This document shows positions 18,774 to 28,222 of a stretch of DNA of 64,000 nucleotides, one piece after another. This DNA is from Neobacillus jeddahensis (lineage in GTDB: Bacteria; Bacillota; Bacilli; Bacillales; Cytobacillaceae). The DNA lies in assembly GCF_000612625.1 (NCBI RefSeq), contig NZ_CCAS010000009.1, positions 1 through 64,000 of the forward strand. Direction: 5' to 3'. Made by a program: the position numbers and the translations under genes. Under the pieces are notes generated by a model, which saw nothing but the letters and a program-made list of their open reading frames with translations, searched no databases and had not been told where the DNA came from. How positions within the stretch are numbered: the stretch's first letter is position 1; each line of letters opens with the position of its first letter.

Positions 18774-19547
18774 ATGCATGTTCAACAACTATTTGATTTA
18801 ACGGGTAAAGTAGCGATTGTTACAGGAGGTGGCAGAGGCCTGGGGCAGCAAATAGCCGAAGGCTTTGCTGAGGCAGGTGCCAATGTGGTCGTCTGTTCTA
18901 GAAAACTGGAGGCTTGTGAGGAAGTAAGTGAGGGGTTAAAAAAGCTTGGAGTGGAAAGCTTTGCCCTAAAATGTGATGTTTCCAATCCTGAGGATGTACG
19001 AAACGTTGTCGAACGAACTGTTGAAAAATTTGGTCGGATTGATATTCTCGTCAACAATAGCGGTGCTTCTTGGGGAGCACCAGTGGAGGAAATGCCGCTC
19101 GAGGCTTGGCAAAAAGTGATGAACGTGAATGTGACAGGTACATTCCTAATGTCGCAGGCGGTTGGAAAAGTGATGCTTGAACAAAGATCCGGGAAAATTA
19201 TCAATATTGCCTCGGTTGCCGGCTTAAAAGGCAGCAATCCTAAATATATGAATGCCATTGGCTATAACTCTAGCAAAGGGGCCGTCATTACTTTCACAAA
19301 GGATTTAGCGGTGAAATGGGGACCAGAAGGAATTTACGTGAATGCAATTGCCCCTGGATTCTTCCCGACGAAAATGTCAAAAGGTCTATTAGATCAAGGG
19401 GGAGAGGCTATTCTTGAGGGGACACCACTGCGGAAATTTGGCTCAGATACTGATATAAAGGGTGTTGCCTTATTTTTAGCGTCACCTGCGTCTAATTTTG
19501 TGACAGGGGATATTGTTGTCGTCGATGGCGGCGCGCATGCTATGTAG
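18774..19547 (+). CDS. SDR oxidoreductase
   Basis: A 257-residue classical SDR with VTGGGRGLGQQIAEGF, NNSGASWG, the catalytic Ser and YNSSK (in NIASVAGLKG...AIGYNSSKGA) and a C-terminal GDIVVVDGGAHAM. It resembles 3-oxoacyl reductases and gluconate 5-dehydrogenases. Arg after beta-2 (CSRKLEA) suggests NADP(H). It sits 22 bp after the dehydrogenase and is probably the 3-hydroxyacyl-CoA dehydrogenase of the second set. Confidence 0.87.
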   Translation: MHVQQLFDLTGKVAIVTGGGRGLGQQIAEGFAEAGANVVVCSRKLEACEEVSEGLKKLGVESFALKCDVSNPEDVRNVVERTVEKFGRIDILVNNSGASWGAPVEEMPLEAWQKVMNVNVTGTFLMSQAVGKVMLEQRSGKIINIASVAGLKGSNPKYMNAIGYNSSKGAVITFTKDLAVKWGPEGIYVNAIAPGFFPTKMSKGLLDQGGEAILEGTPLRKFGSDTDIKGVALFLASPASNFVTGDIVVVDGGAHAM

Positions 19548-19658
19548 CAAGAGATCGTGCTTCATAACTACTACTAATGGTTAATTTAATAAGCGGAATC
19601 GCACTTTCATAGCGGATGAGGGAAAGGGCATTTCACAATTTCAAGGGGGAACAGAACA

Positions 19659-20828
19659 ATGAAAAGAGATGCAGTTATCGTGTCAGCCGTCCGAACAGCG
19701 ATAGGCAGGCAGGGGGGAAGCCTTGCAGGAGTTCCTGCCCATGTATTGGGAGCAGAAGTGATTAAGGAAGCGGTAAAAAGGGCTAAAATTCAGCCTGAAT
19801 GGATTGATGATGTTATTTTTGGAAATGTCCTATCAGGCGGTGGAAACATTGCTAGATTAGCAGCATTACAGACAGGGCTATCACTAGATTTACCTGGACT
19901 AACGGTCGATAGACAGTGTGGCTCCGGATTGAATGCTATCAATCTTGCGGCCCAGGCAATTCGGGCTGGTGATGGAGATATCTATATTGCGGGCGGAACC
20001 GAAAGCATGAGCAGGGCTCCTTATTTGATGGATCGACCAGACAAACCATATAGCCCGATGCCGCCAAGCTTTAGAAAATCACAGTTATCACCAAAAGAAA
20101 TAGGCGATCCACCAATGGGGATTACTGCTGAAAACCTCGTTCAAAAATACGAGATTGCGAGAGAAGAGCAGGATGAATTTGCTCTGCAAAGTCAGCTGAA
20201 AATGGTGACAGCGATGGAAGAGGACCGATTCGCTGAACAAATCGTTCCGATTACCATTCCAGTTAAAAAGGGCGAGCCGATCGTGTTTAAAACCGACGAG
20301 CATCCAAGGCCACAAACAACCCGTGAAGCATTAGCTAAACTAGCACCAGCATTTCTAAAGGGTGGAACTGTTACTGCTGGAAATAGCTCAGGTTTAAATG
20401 ATGCAGCTTCTGCCTTAGTGATCATGTCAAGGGAAAAAGCGGAGGAATTAAACCTCACGCCATTGGCAGTAATTCGCGCCTATGCCGTTGCTGGGGTTGA
20501 TCCGAACATTATGGGAATCGGACCGGTGCCAGCGGTGAAAAAGGTGATGGAAAAGTCAGGTTATTCCTTAGCGGAAATGGACCTCATTGAAATCAACGAA
20601 GCCTTTGCTGCCCAGGTATTGGCCTGTAATCGAGAGCTTGAGATGAATCTTGAAAAAGTGAATGTGAACGGCGGAGCTATTTCTCATGGACATCCGCTTG
20701 GTGCAACAGGGGCTATCCTGACGACCAAGGCGGTTTACGAACTTAAACGGAGCGGCGGACAGTATGCATTGATTACCGCTTGCATCGGGGGCGGCCAAGG
20801 AATTGCGACAATAATTGAGCGCTTATAG
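19659..20828 (+). CDS. Acetyl-CoA acetyltransferase / thiolase (second copy)
   Basis: A 389-residue thiolase with [12 protein letters not shown], the GHPLGATGA histidine and [12 protein letters not shown]. It differs clearly from the first thiolase, so the island has two thiolytic activities, probably for different chain types. Start ATG follows AAGGGGGAAC. The 111-bp gap upstream holds no gene. Confidence 0.92.
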   Translation: MKRDAVIVSAVRTAIGRQGGSLAGVPAHVLGAEVIKEAVKRAKIQPEWIDDVIFGNVLSGGGNIARLAALQTGLSLDLPGLTVDRQCGSGLNAINLAAQAIRAGDGDIYIAGGTESMSRAPYLMDRPDKPYSPMPPSFRKSQLSPKEIGDPPMGITAENLVQKYEIAREEQDEFALQSQLKMVTAMEEDRFAEQIVPITIPVKKGEPIVFKTDEHPRPQTTREALAKLAPAFLKGGTVTAGNSSGLNDAASALVIMSREKAEELNLTPLAVIRAYAVAGVDPNIMGIGPVPAVKKVMEKSGYSLAEMDLIEINEAFAAQVLACNRELEMNLEKVNVNGGAISHGHPLGATGAILTTKAVYELKRSGGQYALITACIGGGQGIATIIERL

Positions 20829-20829
20829 T

Positions 20830-20894
20830 TGGGGGTCAGGCACCATATTTATGAGTGGCGGGTGGGGGAATGTAGATGGTGATGCCCCCTGCCC
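20830..20894 (+). other. GC-rich hairpin between thiolase and tetR
   Basis: GGG-T-GGGGG (20860-20868) can pair with CCCCC-TG-CCC (20885-20894). A GGGGTCAGGCACC string just upstream resembles ends of REP-like repeats that I recall from Bacillus genomes. There is no T tail. It may stabilise RNA or be a repeat remnant. Confidence 0.35.
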
Positions 20895-20927
20895 GGTACT
20901 TAGCATATAGCCGAAAGGAACTATCCG

Positions 20928-21512
20928 ATGAAACAGAAATTAATGGAAATCGGCATCCAGCTATTTGATAAAAATGGATTTAAATCAACATCAGTGCAGG
21001 ATATTGTTCGATTTTTAGGTGTAACAAAGGGTACATTCTATTATTATTTTAGCAGTAAAGAAGAGCTTCTAAAGGATATCCACCTCATTTATATTGAAGG
21101 GCTTGTAAAACAACAAGAAGTCATTCTCCAAGATTCCTCGATGAATTTTACCAATAAACTGTATGAGATTATTTCGATGTTGATTAAAAACATTCGAACA
21201 GAGAGACCAAGTGCACGGATTTTCTCACGTGAAATACGACATTTAAGCGAAAAGTACATTGAGGAAATTAAAATAAAACGGACGTTATTTCGAAAAAATA
21301 CCCAAAAATTGATTGAAGCAGGCATCCAGCATGGGGAGTTTAAAGAAGGTCTACGGCCTGACATCCTTACGATGGGGATACTCGGTATCACGAATTGGAG
21401 CTACTATTGGTTTCATCCCGATGGAGAGGTCAAGGAAGAACAACTCGTTGATATCTTTTTAGAGTTGATATTAAACGGTATCACTATAAATGATAGCGTT
21501 TACAAAAACTGA
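20928..21512 (+). CDS. TetR family transcriptional regulator
   Basis: A 194-residue TetR repressor. The N-terminal helix-turn-helix is clear: GIQLFDKNGFKSTSVQDIVRF then GVTKGTFYYYFSSKEELLKDI. The C-terminal ligand domain is helical and resembles fatty-acid-responsive regulators. It is the only DNA-binding protein in the catabolic island, so it is the natural candidate to bind the two palindromes at 7676 and 17507. The effector is presumably an acyl-CoA (inference). Confidence 0.9.
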   Translation: MKQKLMEIGIQLFDKNGFKSTSVQDIVRFLGVTKGTFYYYFSSKEELLKDIHLIYIEGLVKQQEVILQDSSMNFTNKLYEIISMLIKNIRTERPSARIFSREIRHLSEKYIEEIKIKRTLFRKNTQKLIEAGIQHGEFKEGLRPDILTMGILGITNWSYYWFHPDGEVKEEQLVDIFLELILNGITINDSVYKN

Positions 21513-21554
21513 TTTTAAGATACTGACATGCTATTAAAAAAAGGAGAGATGTCT

Positions 21555-23231
21555 GTGTTAACTCTTCATTATGACTACTGGCCAAAGATTTCCAAATCAT
21601 TAAAAGTTCCCGCTACCTCCCTATATGACAATCTCAAGGTTAGTGCCCATCGCTATCCAGATCAAGATGCGATATTCTATTACGGCAACAAAATAACCTA
21701 TGAGGAGCTGGATGCGGAAGTTAATGCACTTGCCGGTTATTTACAGCACAAACTAGGCGTGCAAAAAGACGAAAAGGTATTACTATTTATGCAGAACTCA
21801 CCGCAATTCGTGATAGGGTACTATGCCATCTTAAGAGCCAATGCTGTTGTCGTTCCGATCAATCCGATGCTAGTAGCAGACGAATTGGAATTCTATATAA
21901 GGGATTGTGAGATTAAAACGGCATTAGCCGGCCAAGAATTATATGATCGTATCCGTCCATTGTTAAGGAAAACTTCCTTAGAGAATTTACTACTTGCGGC
22001 CTATTCGGATTATGCAGGTCATGGGTTTGAAGGCATGCTTCCGAAGGAGGTTGAGGCCACGAGAGTAAACTTTATAGAAGCGGACCATTATCATTGGAAT
22101 GACGCGATTGAGGCGAAACTTACCCCAACGGAACATACGGCAAAAGGCGATGATTTGGCCTGTCTTCCGTATACATCAGGCACGACGGGGCTCCCGAAAG
22201 GCTGTATGCACACGAATAGAACGATTAATGCTAATACGATAGGGGCTTTCTACTGGTCCTCGACAACTCCTAATGCTGTGCACTTAATGACCTTGCCGCT
22301 TTTTCATGTAACAGGGATGGTCCATAGTATGCATATGCCGCTTTTTAGCGGAAGTACAATGGTGATTTTAACAAGATGGAACCGGGATGCTGCCGTGGAA
22401 TTGATCAAAAATTTAGGCTGCACCCACTGGGTAACGATCGCAACGATGATTATTGATTTCTTAGCCAATCCTAATCTAAAAAAAGAAGATATTGCCACAT
22501 TAACTTCTATTTCAGGAGGTGGGGCAGCCTTACCGGAAGCCGTTGGTGAAAAATTATTTAAGCTTTCAGGCTTACGTTTTGTAGAAGGGTATGGACTATC
22601 AGAAACGATTGCGCAAACGCATTTCAATCCACCTGATCGGCCAAAAATGCAATGCTTGGGTATTCCATCATTTGATGTCGATGCAAGAATTATCGAGCCG
22701 ACGTCAGGTAAAGAGCTTAGTGTCGGAGAAATTGGAGAAATTATCGTGAATGGTCCGCAAATCATGGTAGGTTACTATAATCGTGATGATGAAAATCGAA
22801 GTTCTTTTATTGACATCGACGGGAAAAGGTTTTTCAGAACAGGTGATATTGGCCGTTATGATGAGGAAGGGTATTTCTTTATTGTCGACCGTGTCAAACG
22901 GATGATTAATGCATCCGGATTTAAAGTATGGCCGACCGAGGTGGAATCCTATCTTTATAAACATCCAGCAATCCAACAGGCCTGCATTGTCGGGGTACCC
23001 GATCCACGAAGAGGGGAAACCGTCAAAGCGTTTGTCATTTTAAATGAAGGGTATGAAGGTAAAGTCAGTGCAGAAGAAATCATCGAATGGTCTAAACAGC
23101 ATATGGCTGCCTATAAATATCCACGCCAGATTGAATTTAGAAAACAATTCCCAATGACTTCGAGCGGGAAAATTCTCTGGCGCACCCTTCAGGAAGAGGA
23201 AAAGGTCAAAGCGGATAATAAGGTAACGTAA
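21555..23231 (+). CDS. Acyl-CoA synthetase (AMP-forming), second
   Basis: A 558-residue ANL ligase with P-loop YTSGTTGLPKGCM, VEGYGLSETIAQTHF, FFRTGDIGRYDEEGYFFIVDR and the terminal lysine motif MTSSGKILWR. AAGGAGAG favours GTG 21555 (eight bases), although ATG 21549 in the same frame is possible. It follows tetR by 42 bp and precedes the importer genes, which suggests activation of the imported acid. Confidence 0.88.
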   Translation: MLTLHYDYWPKISKSLKVPATSLYDNLKVSAHRYPDQDAIFYYGNKITYEELDAEVNALAGYLQHKLGVQKDEKVLLFMQNSPQFVIGYYAILRANAVVVPINPMLVADELEFYIRDCEIKTALAGQELYDRIRPLLRKTSLENLLLAAYSDYAGHGFEGMLPKEVEATRVNFIEADHYHWNDAIEAKLTPTEHTAKGDDLACLPYTSGTTGLPKGCMHTNRTINANTIGAFYWSSTTPNAVHLMTLPLFHVTGMVHSMHMPLFSGSTMVILTRWNRDAAVELIKNLGCTHWVTIATMIIDFLANPNLKKEDIATLTSISGGGAALPEAVGEKLFKLSGLRFVEGYGLSETIAQTHFNPPDRPKMQCLGIPSFDVDARIIEPTSGKELSVGEIGEIIVNGPQIMVGYYNRDDENRSSFIDIDGKRFFRTGDIGRYDEEGYFFIVDRVKRMINASGFKVWPTEVESYLYKHPAIQQACIVGVPDPRRGETVKAFVILNEGYEGKVSAEEIIEWSKQHMAAYKYPRQIEFRKQFPMTSSGKILWRTLQEEEKVKADNKVT

Positions 23232-23304
23232 TGACTAGACAATCATAAGGAGTCGACCAAGAAAAAGAAAGGAAGGCTCCTTAAAAAAATAAAGGGGGAG
23301 AGGT

Positions 23305-24171
23305 ATGGAGATTCTCATCCAGCAGCTGTTTAATGGTTTAACAATTGGAAGCGTTTATGCATTAGTGGCGCTCGGGTTAACGCTTGTGTATGGAATTCTG
23401 CACATTCCTAATTTTGCACATGGAGCCTTATACATGATGGGGGGATACATAACTTTAACGATGATGACCAAATTTGGACTCCATTATTGGATCGCCATTT
23501 TTGTTTCCATTATTTTAGTTGGCCTCATCGGTGTATTGATGGAGCGATTCGTCTTCCATCCGCTCCGGGAGGCTCCACCTATCCATGATAAGATTGCTGC
23601 CATTGGGATTCTCTTATTCTTAGAAGCCTTTGCTCAATTTTATTGGGGGGCTGAGTACCAAAGCATGCCGACACCCTATGGGCAAGTTGTCCAAATCATG
23701 GGTCTAACGTTTACGATGCAGCGCATCCTCATCGTCGTTGCTGCTCTTGTCGTGATGCTTCTATTATATCTTTTCTTGAAAAAAACCTTTATGGGCGCAA
23801 CGATTATTGCAATGTCACAGAACCGTGAAGGAGCGAACCTCGTCGGGGTGAATACAAACAAGGTCGCAATGCTAACGTTCATGATTTCAGGTGGATTAGC
23901 TGCGATTGCCAGCTCCCTGTCATCTCCTATTAATCTCGTTTTCCCAGGGATGGGACAGCTCGTCATTTTAAAGGCGTTTGTCATCATTATCCTTGGCGGG
24001 ATGGGCAGTATTCCTGGAGCGATTGTGGGCGGATATATTTTAGGCTTTAGTGAAAGCCTTGGTGCCACATACATTTCTAACGACTACAAGGATATTATCG
24101 CCTTCATCTTACTTGTCATTATTTTAACAGTGAAGCCAACCGGTTTATTTTCCAAAGGGGGGCAGCATTGA
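23305..24171 (+). CDS. livH: Branched-chain amino acid-type ABC permease LivH
   Basis: A 288-residue permease. Its N-terminus LFNGLTIGSVYALVALGLTLVYGILHIPNFAHG is split by short polar turns as in LivH proteins, and FIISG-like coupling sequence (NREGANLVGVNTNKVAML) is present with about eight membrane segments. LivHM-type importers also carry aromatic acids, urea or short organic acids. Here the partner ligases suggest a carboxylic acid. The stop overlaps the next start. Confidence 0.88.
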   Translation: MEILIQQLFNGLTIGSVYALVALGLTLVYGILHIPNFAHGALYMMGGYITLTMMTKFGLHYWIAIFVSIILVGLIGVLMERFVFHPLREAPPIHDKIAAIGILLFLEAFAQFYWGAEYQSMPTPYGQVVQIMGLTFTMQRILIVVAALVVMLLLYLFLKKTFMGATIIAMSQNREGANLVGVNTNKVAMLTFMISGGLAAIASSLSSPINLVFPGMGQLVILKAFVIIILGGMGSIPGAIVGGYILGFSESLGATYISNDYKDIIAFILLVIILTVKPTGLFSKGGQH

Positions 24172-25202
24172 TGGCAAAGATCTTTAAACAAAGAAATATG
24201 ATTTCTCTATTGATTGTTGTGGCTGTATTATTCCCTTTAATTACGAATAATACTTATTATGTACATGTCATGACCCTATCGTTTATTTGGATGATTGGCG
24301 TCTATGGTCTCAATTTGCTAGCTGGCTATACGGGTTATCTTTCACTGGCACATGCGGGTTTCTTTGCGATTGGTGCGTATTCAATAGGAATATTAACGGT
24401 AAAAGCCGGGATGAATTTTTGGGGTGCCTTTATCTTATCCTTGTTGATTACTTGTGTAATCGGACTCGTCGTAGGCTTGATTGCGTTTCGCACAAAGGAG
24501 CATTTCTTCGCCATCTATACTTTGTGTTTGGGATATATTCTTTACCTTATTATAGATAAATGGGACAGTCTCACCGAAGGGGTCCGCGGCTTGATTGGTA
24601 TACCGGCCCCAGCGAGCATAGGTCCGATCAAGTTTGAAACTGAAATTTCTCATTATTATCTTGTCCTGTTTTTTCTGCTACTAGTTGTCTTAATCATGTA
24701 TCGCATCATCCATTCCTTAACAGGCAGGACCTATATTGCGATCCGAAATAGTGAGGATTTAGCGAAGACAATTGGGATTTCCACGATGAAAAATAAGTTA
24801 ACGGTCTTTGTGCTCTCAACGTTTTTTGCCGGACTTTCTGGAGCTCTGTATGCATCATTTGTTCGCTTTATCGGTCCAGATATTGGCGCTATCTCGATCA
24901 CATTTGATTTATTAACGTACTTATTGGTAGGTGGAATCGGAACATTAAGTGGTCCGCTCGTCGGTACAACACTAATTGTCTGGCTTTCGCAGCAGCTACA
25001 AGGTTTTCAAGAATATCGGATGCTTATTTTCGGCCCTGTGTTAACTTTGCTAGTTATTTTCTATCCACGCGGAATTGTCGGGGCGGTTTCTAGCTGGTAT
25101 ACAAAACTGATCTCGAAAAAGGACCATCAAAGGATATTGCGGCCGACAAAAGTGAGAAGTGGAGCATCGATCGAGGCGGAAAAGGAAGTAAAGGAGGGTT
25201 AG
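24171..25202 (+). CDS. livM: Branched-chain amino acid-type ABC permease LivM
   Basis: A 343-residue permease with GLNLLAGYTGYLSLAHAGFF, the typical LivM segment, and IRNSEDLAKTIGISTMKNKL as the coupling helix. ATG 24171 overlaps the livH stop (TGATG). AAAGGGGGG is the ribosome binding site. The C-terminal tail (about 30 residues, basic then acidic) extends into the cytoplasm. Confidence 0.88.
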   Translation: MAKIFKQRNMISLLIVVAVLFPLITNNTYYVHVMTLSFIWMIGVYGLNLLAGYTGYLSLAHAGFFAIGAYSIGILTVKAGMNFWGAFILSLLITCVIGLVVGLIAFRTKEHFFAIYTLCLGYILYLIIDKWDSLTEGVRGLIGIPAPASIGPIKFETEISHYYLVLFFLLLVVLIMYRIIHSLTGRTYIAIRNSEDLAKTIGISTMKNKLTVFVLSTFFAGLSGALYASFVRFIGPDIGAISITFDLLTYLLVGGIGTLSGPLVGTTLIVWLSQQLQGFQEYRMLIFGPVLTLLVIFYPRGIVGAVSSWYTKLISKKDHQRILRPTKVRSGASIEAEKEVKEG

Positions 25203-25203
25203 G

Positions 25204-25971
25204 ATGATTTTTCTAGAAACGAAGAATTTAACGAAGAAATTTGGGGGCTTAGTGGCAGTAAATAATGTTGATTTTGCGATTGAAAAGGGGAAAATCAATG
25301 CCATCATTGGTCCAAATGGGGCGGGGAAATCTACATTTTTCAATCTCATCAGCGGTTTCCATCGTCCGAGCTCAGGTTCCGTCATTTTTAATGGCCGTGA
25401 GATTACCACCTTACCATCTGATAAAATAGCAAAGCTCGGGATTGCCCGTACCTTCCAAACAACGAATTTGTTTGAACAATCTACGGTTTTGGATAATGTC
25501 ATTGTCGGGCACCGCTTAAGGACAAAATCAAATCTATTGGATGCCATCCTCCGGACACCACGTCTGAAAGCAGAAGAGGCACAATGCCGTGAAAAAGCCA
25601 TGGAAGTGCTCGAGTTTGTCGATTTAAAAAATGTCGCGACTAAACTTGTTGGCGGTTTAACGCAAGAAGAGAAAAAGCGCACGGCTTTTGCGCTGGCCCT
25701 GGCAACAAATCCGGAAATTGTCTTTTTAGATGAACCGGCAGCTGGCGTCAATCCTGATGAAACAGAAGGTCTGGCTGAGTTAATGAAGAAGATGGCGTCA
25801 ACGGGAATCACTGTCTGTTTAATTGAACACAAAATGCAAATGATTATGAGCATCGCGGATAAGATTATGGTCTTAAACTACGGAGAAAAGATTGCTGAGG
25901 GCAGACCAGAGGAAATTCGCAATAATGAAATGGTGATTAAAGCGTATTTAGGAGGTAGCGCCATTGCTTAG
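25204..25971 (+). CDS. livG: ABC transporter ATP-binding protein LivG
   Basis: A 255-residue ATPase with Walker A GPNGAGKST, Walker B EIVFLDEPAAGVNP and switch His in LIEHKMQMIM. The signature motif is unusual: where LivG proteins have a YGQQR-like stretch, this one reads GGLTQEEKKRTAFALAL, so the LSGGQ Ser/Gly residues are missing. It may still function in a heterodimer with LivF, whose signature is intact. ATG follows GGAGGG. Confidence 0.86.
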   Translation: MIFLETKNLTKKFGGLVAVNNVDFAIEKGKINAIIGPNGAGKSTFFNLISGFHRPSSGSVIFNGREITTLPSDKIAKLGIARTFQTTNLFEQSTVLDNVIVGHRLRTKSNLLDAILRTPRLKAEEAQCREKAMEVLEFVDLKNVATKLVGGLTQEEKKRTAFALALATNPEIVFLDEPAAGVNPDETEGLAELMKKMASTGITVCLIEHKMQMIMSIADKIMVLNYGEKIAEGRPEEIRNNEMVIKAYLGGSAIA

Positions 25972-26671
25972 TCTAAAAAATATCTCTGTCAAATACGGAA
26001 GCTTTACCGCCATTCAGGATGTCAATATCGAGGTGAACGAGGGAGAAATTGTAGTGCTACTAGGATCAAATGGCGCCGGAAAAAGCACCACCTTTCGAAC
26101 GATTAGCGGTTTAAGCAAGCCGGCTACTGGTGAACTTCTTTTTGAAGGGAAGAAGGTCAATAAAACATCTGCAGACCAGATGGTGAAATTAGGAATTGGG
26201 CAATGTCCGGAGGGACGAAAGCTGTTTCCAGCGATGACGGTTCAAGAAAACTTAAAAATGGGTTCCTATATTCATCGCCGCAAAAAGGAGGAAATCAAGC
26301 ATCTCCTTGAACATGTTTATGAATTATTTCCAATTTTAAAAGAAAAAAGGAATGATGCCGCAGGCTCACTCAGTGGGGGGCAGCAGCAAATGCTTGCCAT
26401 TGGTCGGGCGCTAATGTCCAAACCGAAGCTGATGCTGCTCGATGAACCATCTGTCGGTTTGGCACCATTGATTGTCGAGCAAATGTTTGGGGTGATTCAA
26501 AAGATTAATAACGAGGGAACCACCATCCTGTTGGCGGAGCAAAATGCCAATGCCGCTCTGAAAATTGCCGATAAAGGCTATGTATTTGAAAATGGCTCGA
26601 TTGTTCTCCAAGGGACATCAGAAGAATTATTCGCCAATGATGAAGTAAGAAAAGCCTATATTGGGGCATAG
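25964..26671 (+). CDS. livF: ABC transporter ATP-binding protein LivF
   Basis: A 235-residue ATPase with Walker A GSNGAGKST, signature LSGGQQQMLAIGRAL, Walker B KLMLLDEPSVGLAP and LLAEQNANAAL. It starts at TTG after GGAGGT, overlapping livG by eight bases. It is the partner of LivG in energising the importer. Confidence 0.9.
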   Translation: MLSLKNISVKYGSFTAIQDVNIEVNEGEIVVLLGSNGAGKSTTFRTISGLSKPATGELLFEGKKVNKTSADQMVKLGIGQCPEGRKLFPAMTVQENLKMGSYIHRRKKEEIKHLLEHVYELFPILKEKRNDAAGSLSGGQQQMLAIGRALMSKPKLMLLDEPSVGLAPLIVEQMFGVIQKINNEGTTILLAEQNANAALKIADKGYVFENGSIVLQGTSEELFANDEVRKAYIGA

Positions 26672-26779
26672 TCACTGACCGCTGGGGGCTGAATACTATG
26701 CGACTTGAAGGGGGTGGTGAGCGAGAATTTCATCACTGTCTATTTCTGAAGATTCGAATAATATCAAGGGGGAAACCGA

Positions 26780-27988
26780 ATGAAAAGAATGAAGTCGCTT
26801 TTAATGATGTGTTTCATCTTCATCATCATTTTCAGTTTAGCAGCCTGTAACAGCACAGAGAAAAAAACAGCTGGCACCAAGCCTGCAGGAGATGGAGGAG
26901 ACAGCAAAACAGGAATAGTGAACATCGGTTACACTGGACCATTAAGTGGAGCAGCAGCCTTTTATGGTGAGCGGACCTTAAATGGGATTAAAATGGCTGC
27001 AGATGAGATTAACGGTGCAGGAGGATTTGAAGTTGGCGGAAAAAAATACAAGTTGAATATCGTTTCCTTGGATGATAAATATTTACCGAACGAAGCTGGT
27101 GCGAACGCAAAGAGACTGGTTCAGGAAAATAAGACACCGATTATTTTTACTCCACATAGTGGTGGCGTTTTTGCCCTTCAAGTATTCAATCAGCAGGATA
27201 ATTTTCTCATTGGTGCCTATACAAGTGAACCGAAAGTGTCAGAGGTGGGCAATGATCTAACCGTTCGAATCCCTCCTCGCTACGATGGCTATTTGAAACC
27301 TTTTACGGATTATGAAATGAAAAAGTTCGGTAAGAAAATTGCCTTCCTGCCGACCTCTTCACAGTACGGAAAAGATTGGGCTGATCAACTGAAGAAGTAT
27401 TGGGAAAAAGAGGGTGGAAAGGTTGTCTATAACTCTTCCATCGACTTTGCTAAAGAAACAGACTTCTTTACATCCGTCACGAATGCCTTAAAGGAAAAGC
27501 CAGATGTATTATTCATTGGGGGTGCCTCCGAGCCAACAGCTAAGGTTGCCAAACAAGCACGAGAACTTGGCTTTAAAGGCGGATTTATCGTTATGGATCA
27601 GGCGAAGTTTGATGAAATGAAAGCGGTAACAGGTTCGTACGATTTATTAAATGGTTCTATTGGCGTTATGCCTTTAATAGATTCGACTAACAGTCCAGCG
27701 ATTCCTGATTTTGTCAAAAAGTATAATGACAAATATGGTGAAAATCCAGGTTCAGAAGCGGGTCTAAATTATATCGGCATGTATATTTTTGTTGAAGCGA
27801 TGAAGGCTGCCGGATCGGTAGATGATGCTGTTAAAATTCAAGCGCATATGCAGGATGGCGTTTCAAACATCGCTGATAATGTGAGAATCTATCAATTTAC
27901 TAAATTTTCTGGTGGGGGCTTCGATGGCGAATTGGAAGTAGCTGCGATTGAGGACGGAAAAGTCGTTCCAATTAAAGTTGAAAAATAG
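26780..27988 (+). CDS. ABC transporter substrate-binding lipoprotein (Leu/Ile/Val-binding type)
   Basis: A 402-residue type I periplasmic-binding-fold lipoprotein. The signal peptide ends in lipobox SLAAC (Cys near residue 23). The mature region begins with a Gly/Lys-rich linker, then VNIGYTGPLSGAAAFYGE, typical of LivJ/LivK-like proteins. It captures the substrate for LivHMGF. The ligand is unknown and may be a carboxylate such as an aromatic or branched acid. A strong terminator follows. Confidence 0.9.
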   Translation: MKRMKSLLMMCFIFIIIFSLAACNSTEKKTAGTKPAGDGGDSKTGIVNIGYTGPLSGAAAFYGERTLNGIKMAADEINGAGGFEVGGKKYKLNIVSLDDKYLPNEAGANAKRLVQENKTPIIFTPHSGGVFALQVFNQQDNFLIGAYTSEPKVSEVGNDLTVRIPPRYDGYLKPFTDYEMKKFGKKIAFLPTSSQYGKDWADQLKKYWEKEGGKVVYNSSIDFAKETDFFTSVTNALKEKPDVLFIGGASEPTAKVAKQARELGFKGGFIVMDQAKFDEMKAVTGSYDLLNGSIGVMPLIDSTNSPAIPDFVKKYNDKYGENPGSEAGLNYIGMYIFVEAMKAAGSVDDAVKIQAHMQDGVSNIADNVRIYQFTKFSGGGFDGELEVAAIEDGKVVPIKVEK

Positions 27989-28040
27989 TTGTACCGAGGG
28001 CAAGGGTAATACTATCTATTGCATAAAATACTAACTAAGG

Positions 28041-28097
28041 ACCCCCTTGAAGAAATTACGAGTTGGTAAATCGTAATGGATCTTAAGGGGGTTTTTA
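28041..28097 (+). terminator. Terminator after the importer operon
   Basis: ACCCCCTT (28041-28048) pairs with AAGGGGGT (28084-28091), with an inner stem ATTACGA/TCGTAAT, followed by a T run. Confidence 0.85.
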
Positions 28098-28167
28098 TGT
28101 AACTTTTTTCTCCTATGTACTCATAATATCGGATCAGCAAAAATATAGTTTTTGAGAGTGGAAGGGT

Positions 28168-28184
28168 TATCCATTTTTTGGATA
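28168..28184 (+). promoter_or_regulatory. Candidate operator upstream of the oxidation operon
   Basis: The hyphenated palindrome TATCCA-TTTTT-TGGATA lies 40 bp before the ribosome binding site of the next gene. TATAGTTTTT occurs on both sides of it. I cannot assign a regulator, and no clear -35/-10 pair stands out. Confidence 0.35.
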
Positions 28185-28222
28185 GAATTGTTCTATAGTT
28201 TTTCAGAAAGGAGGTTCAGCTC

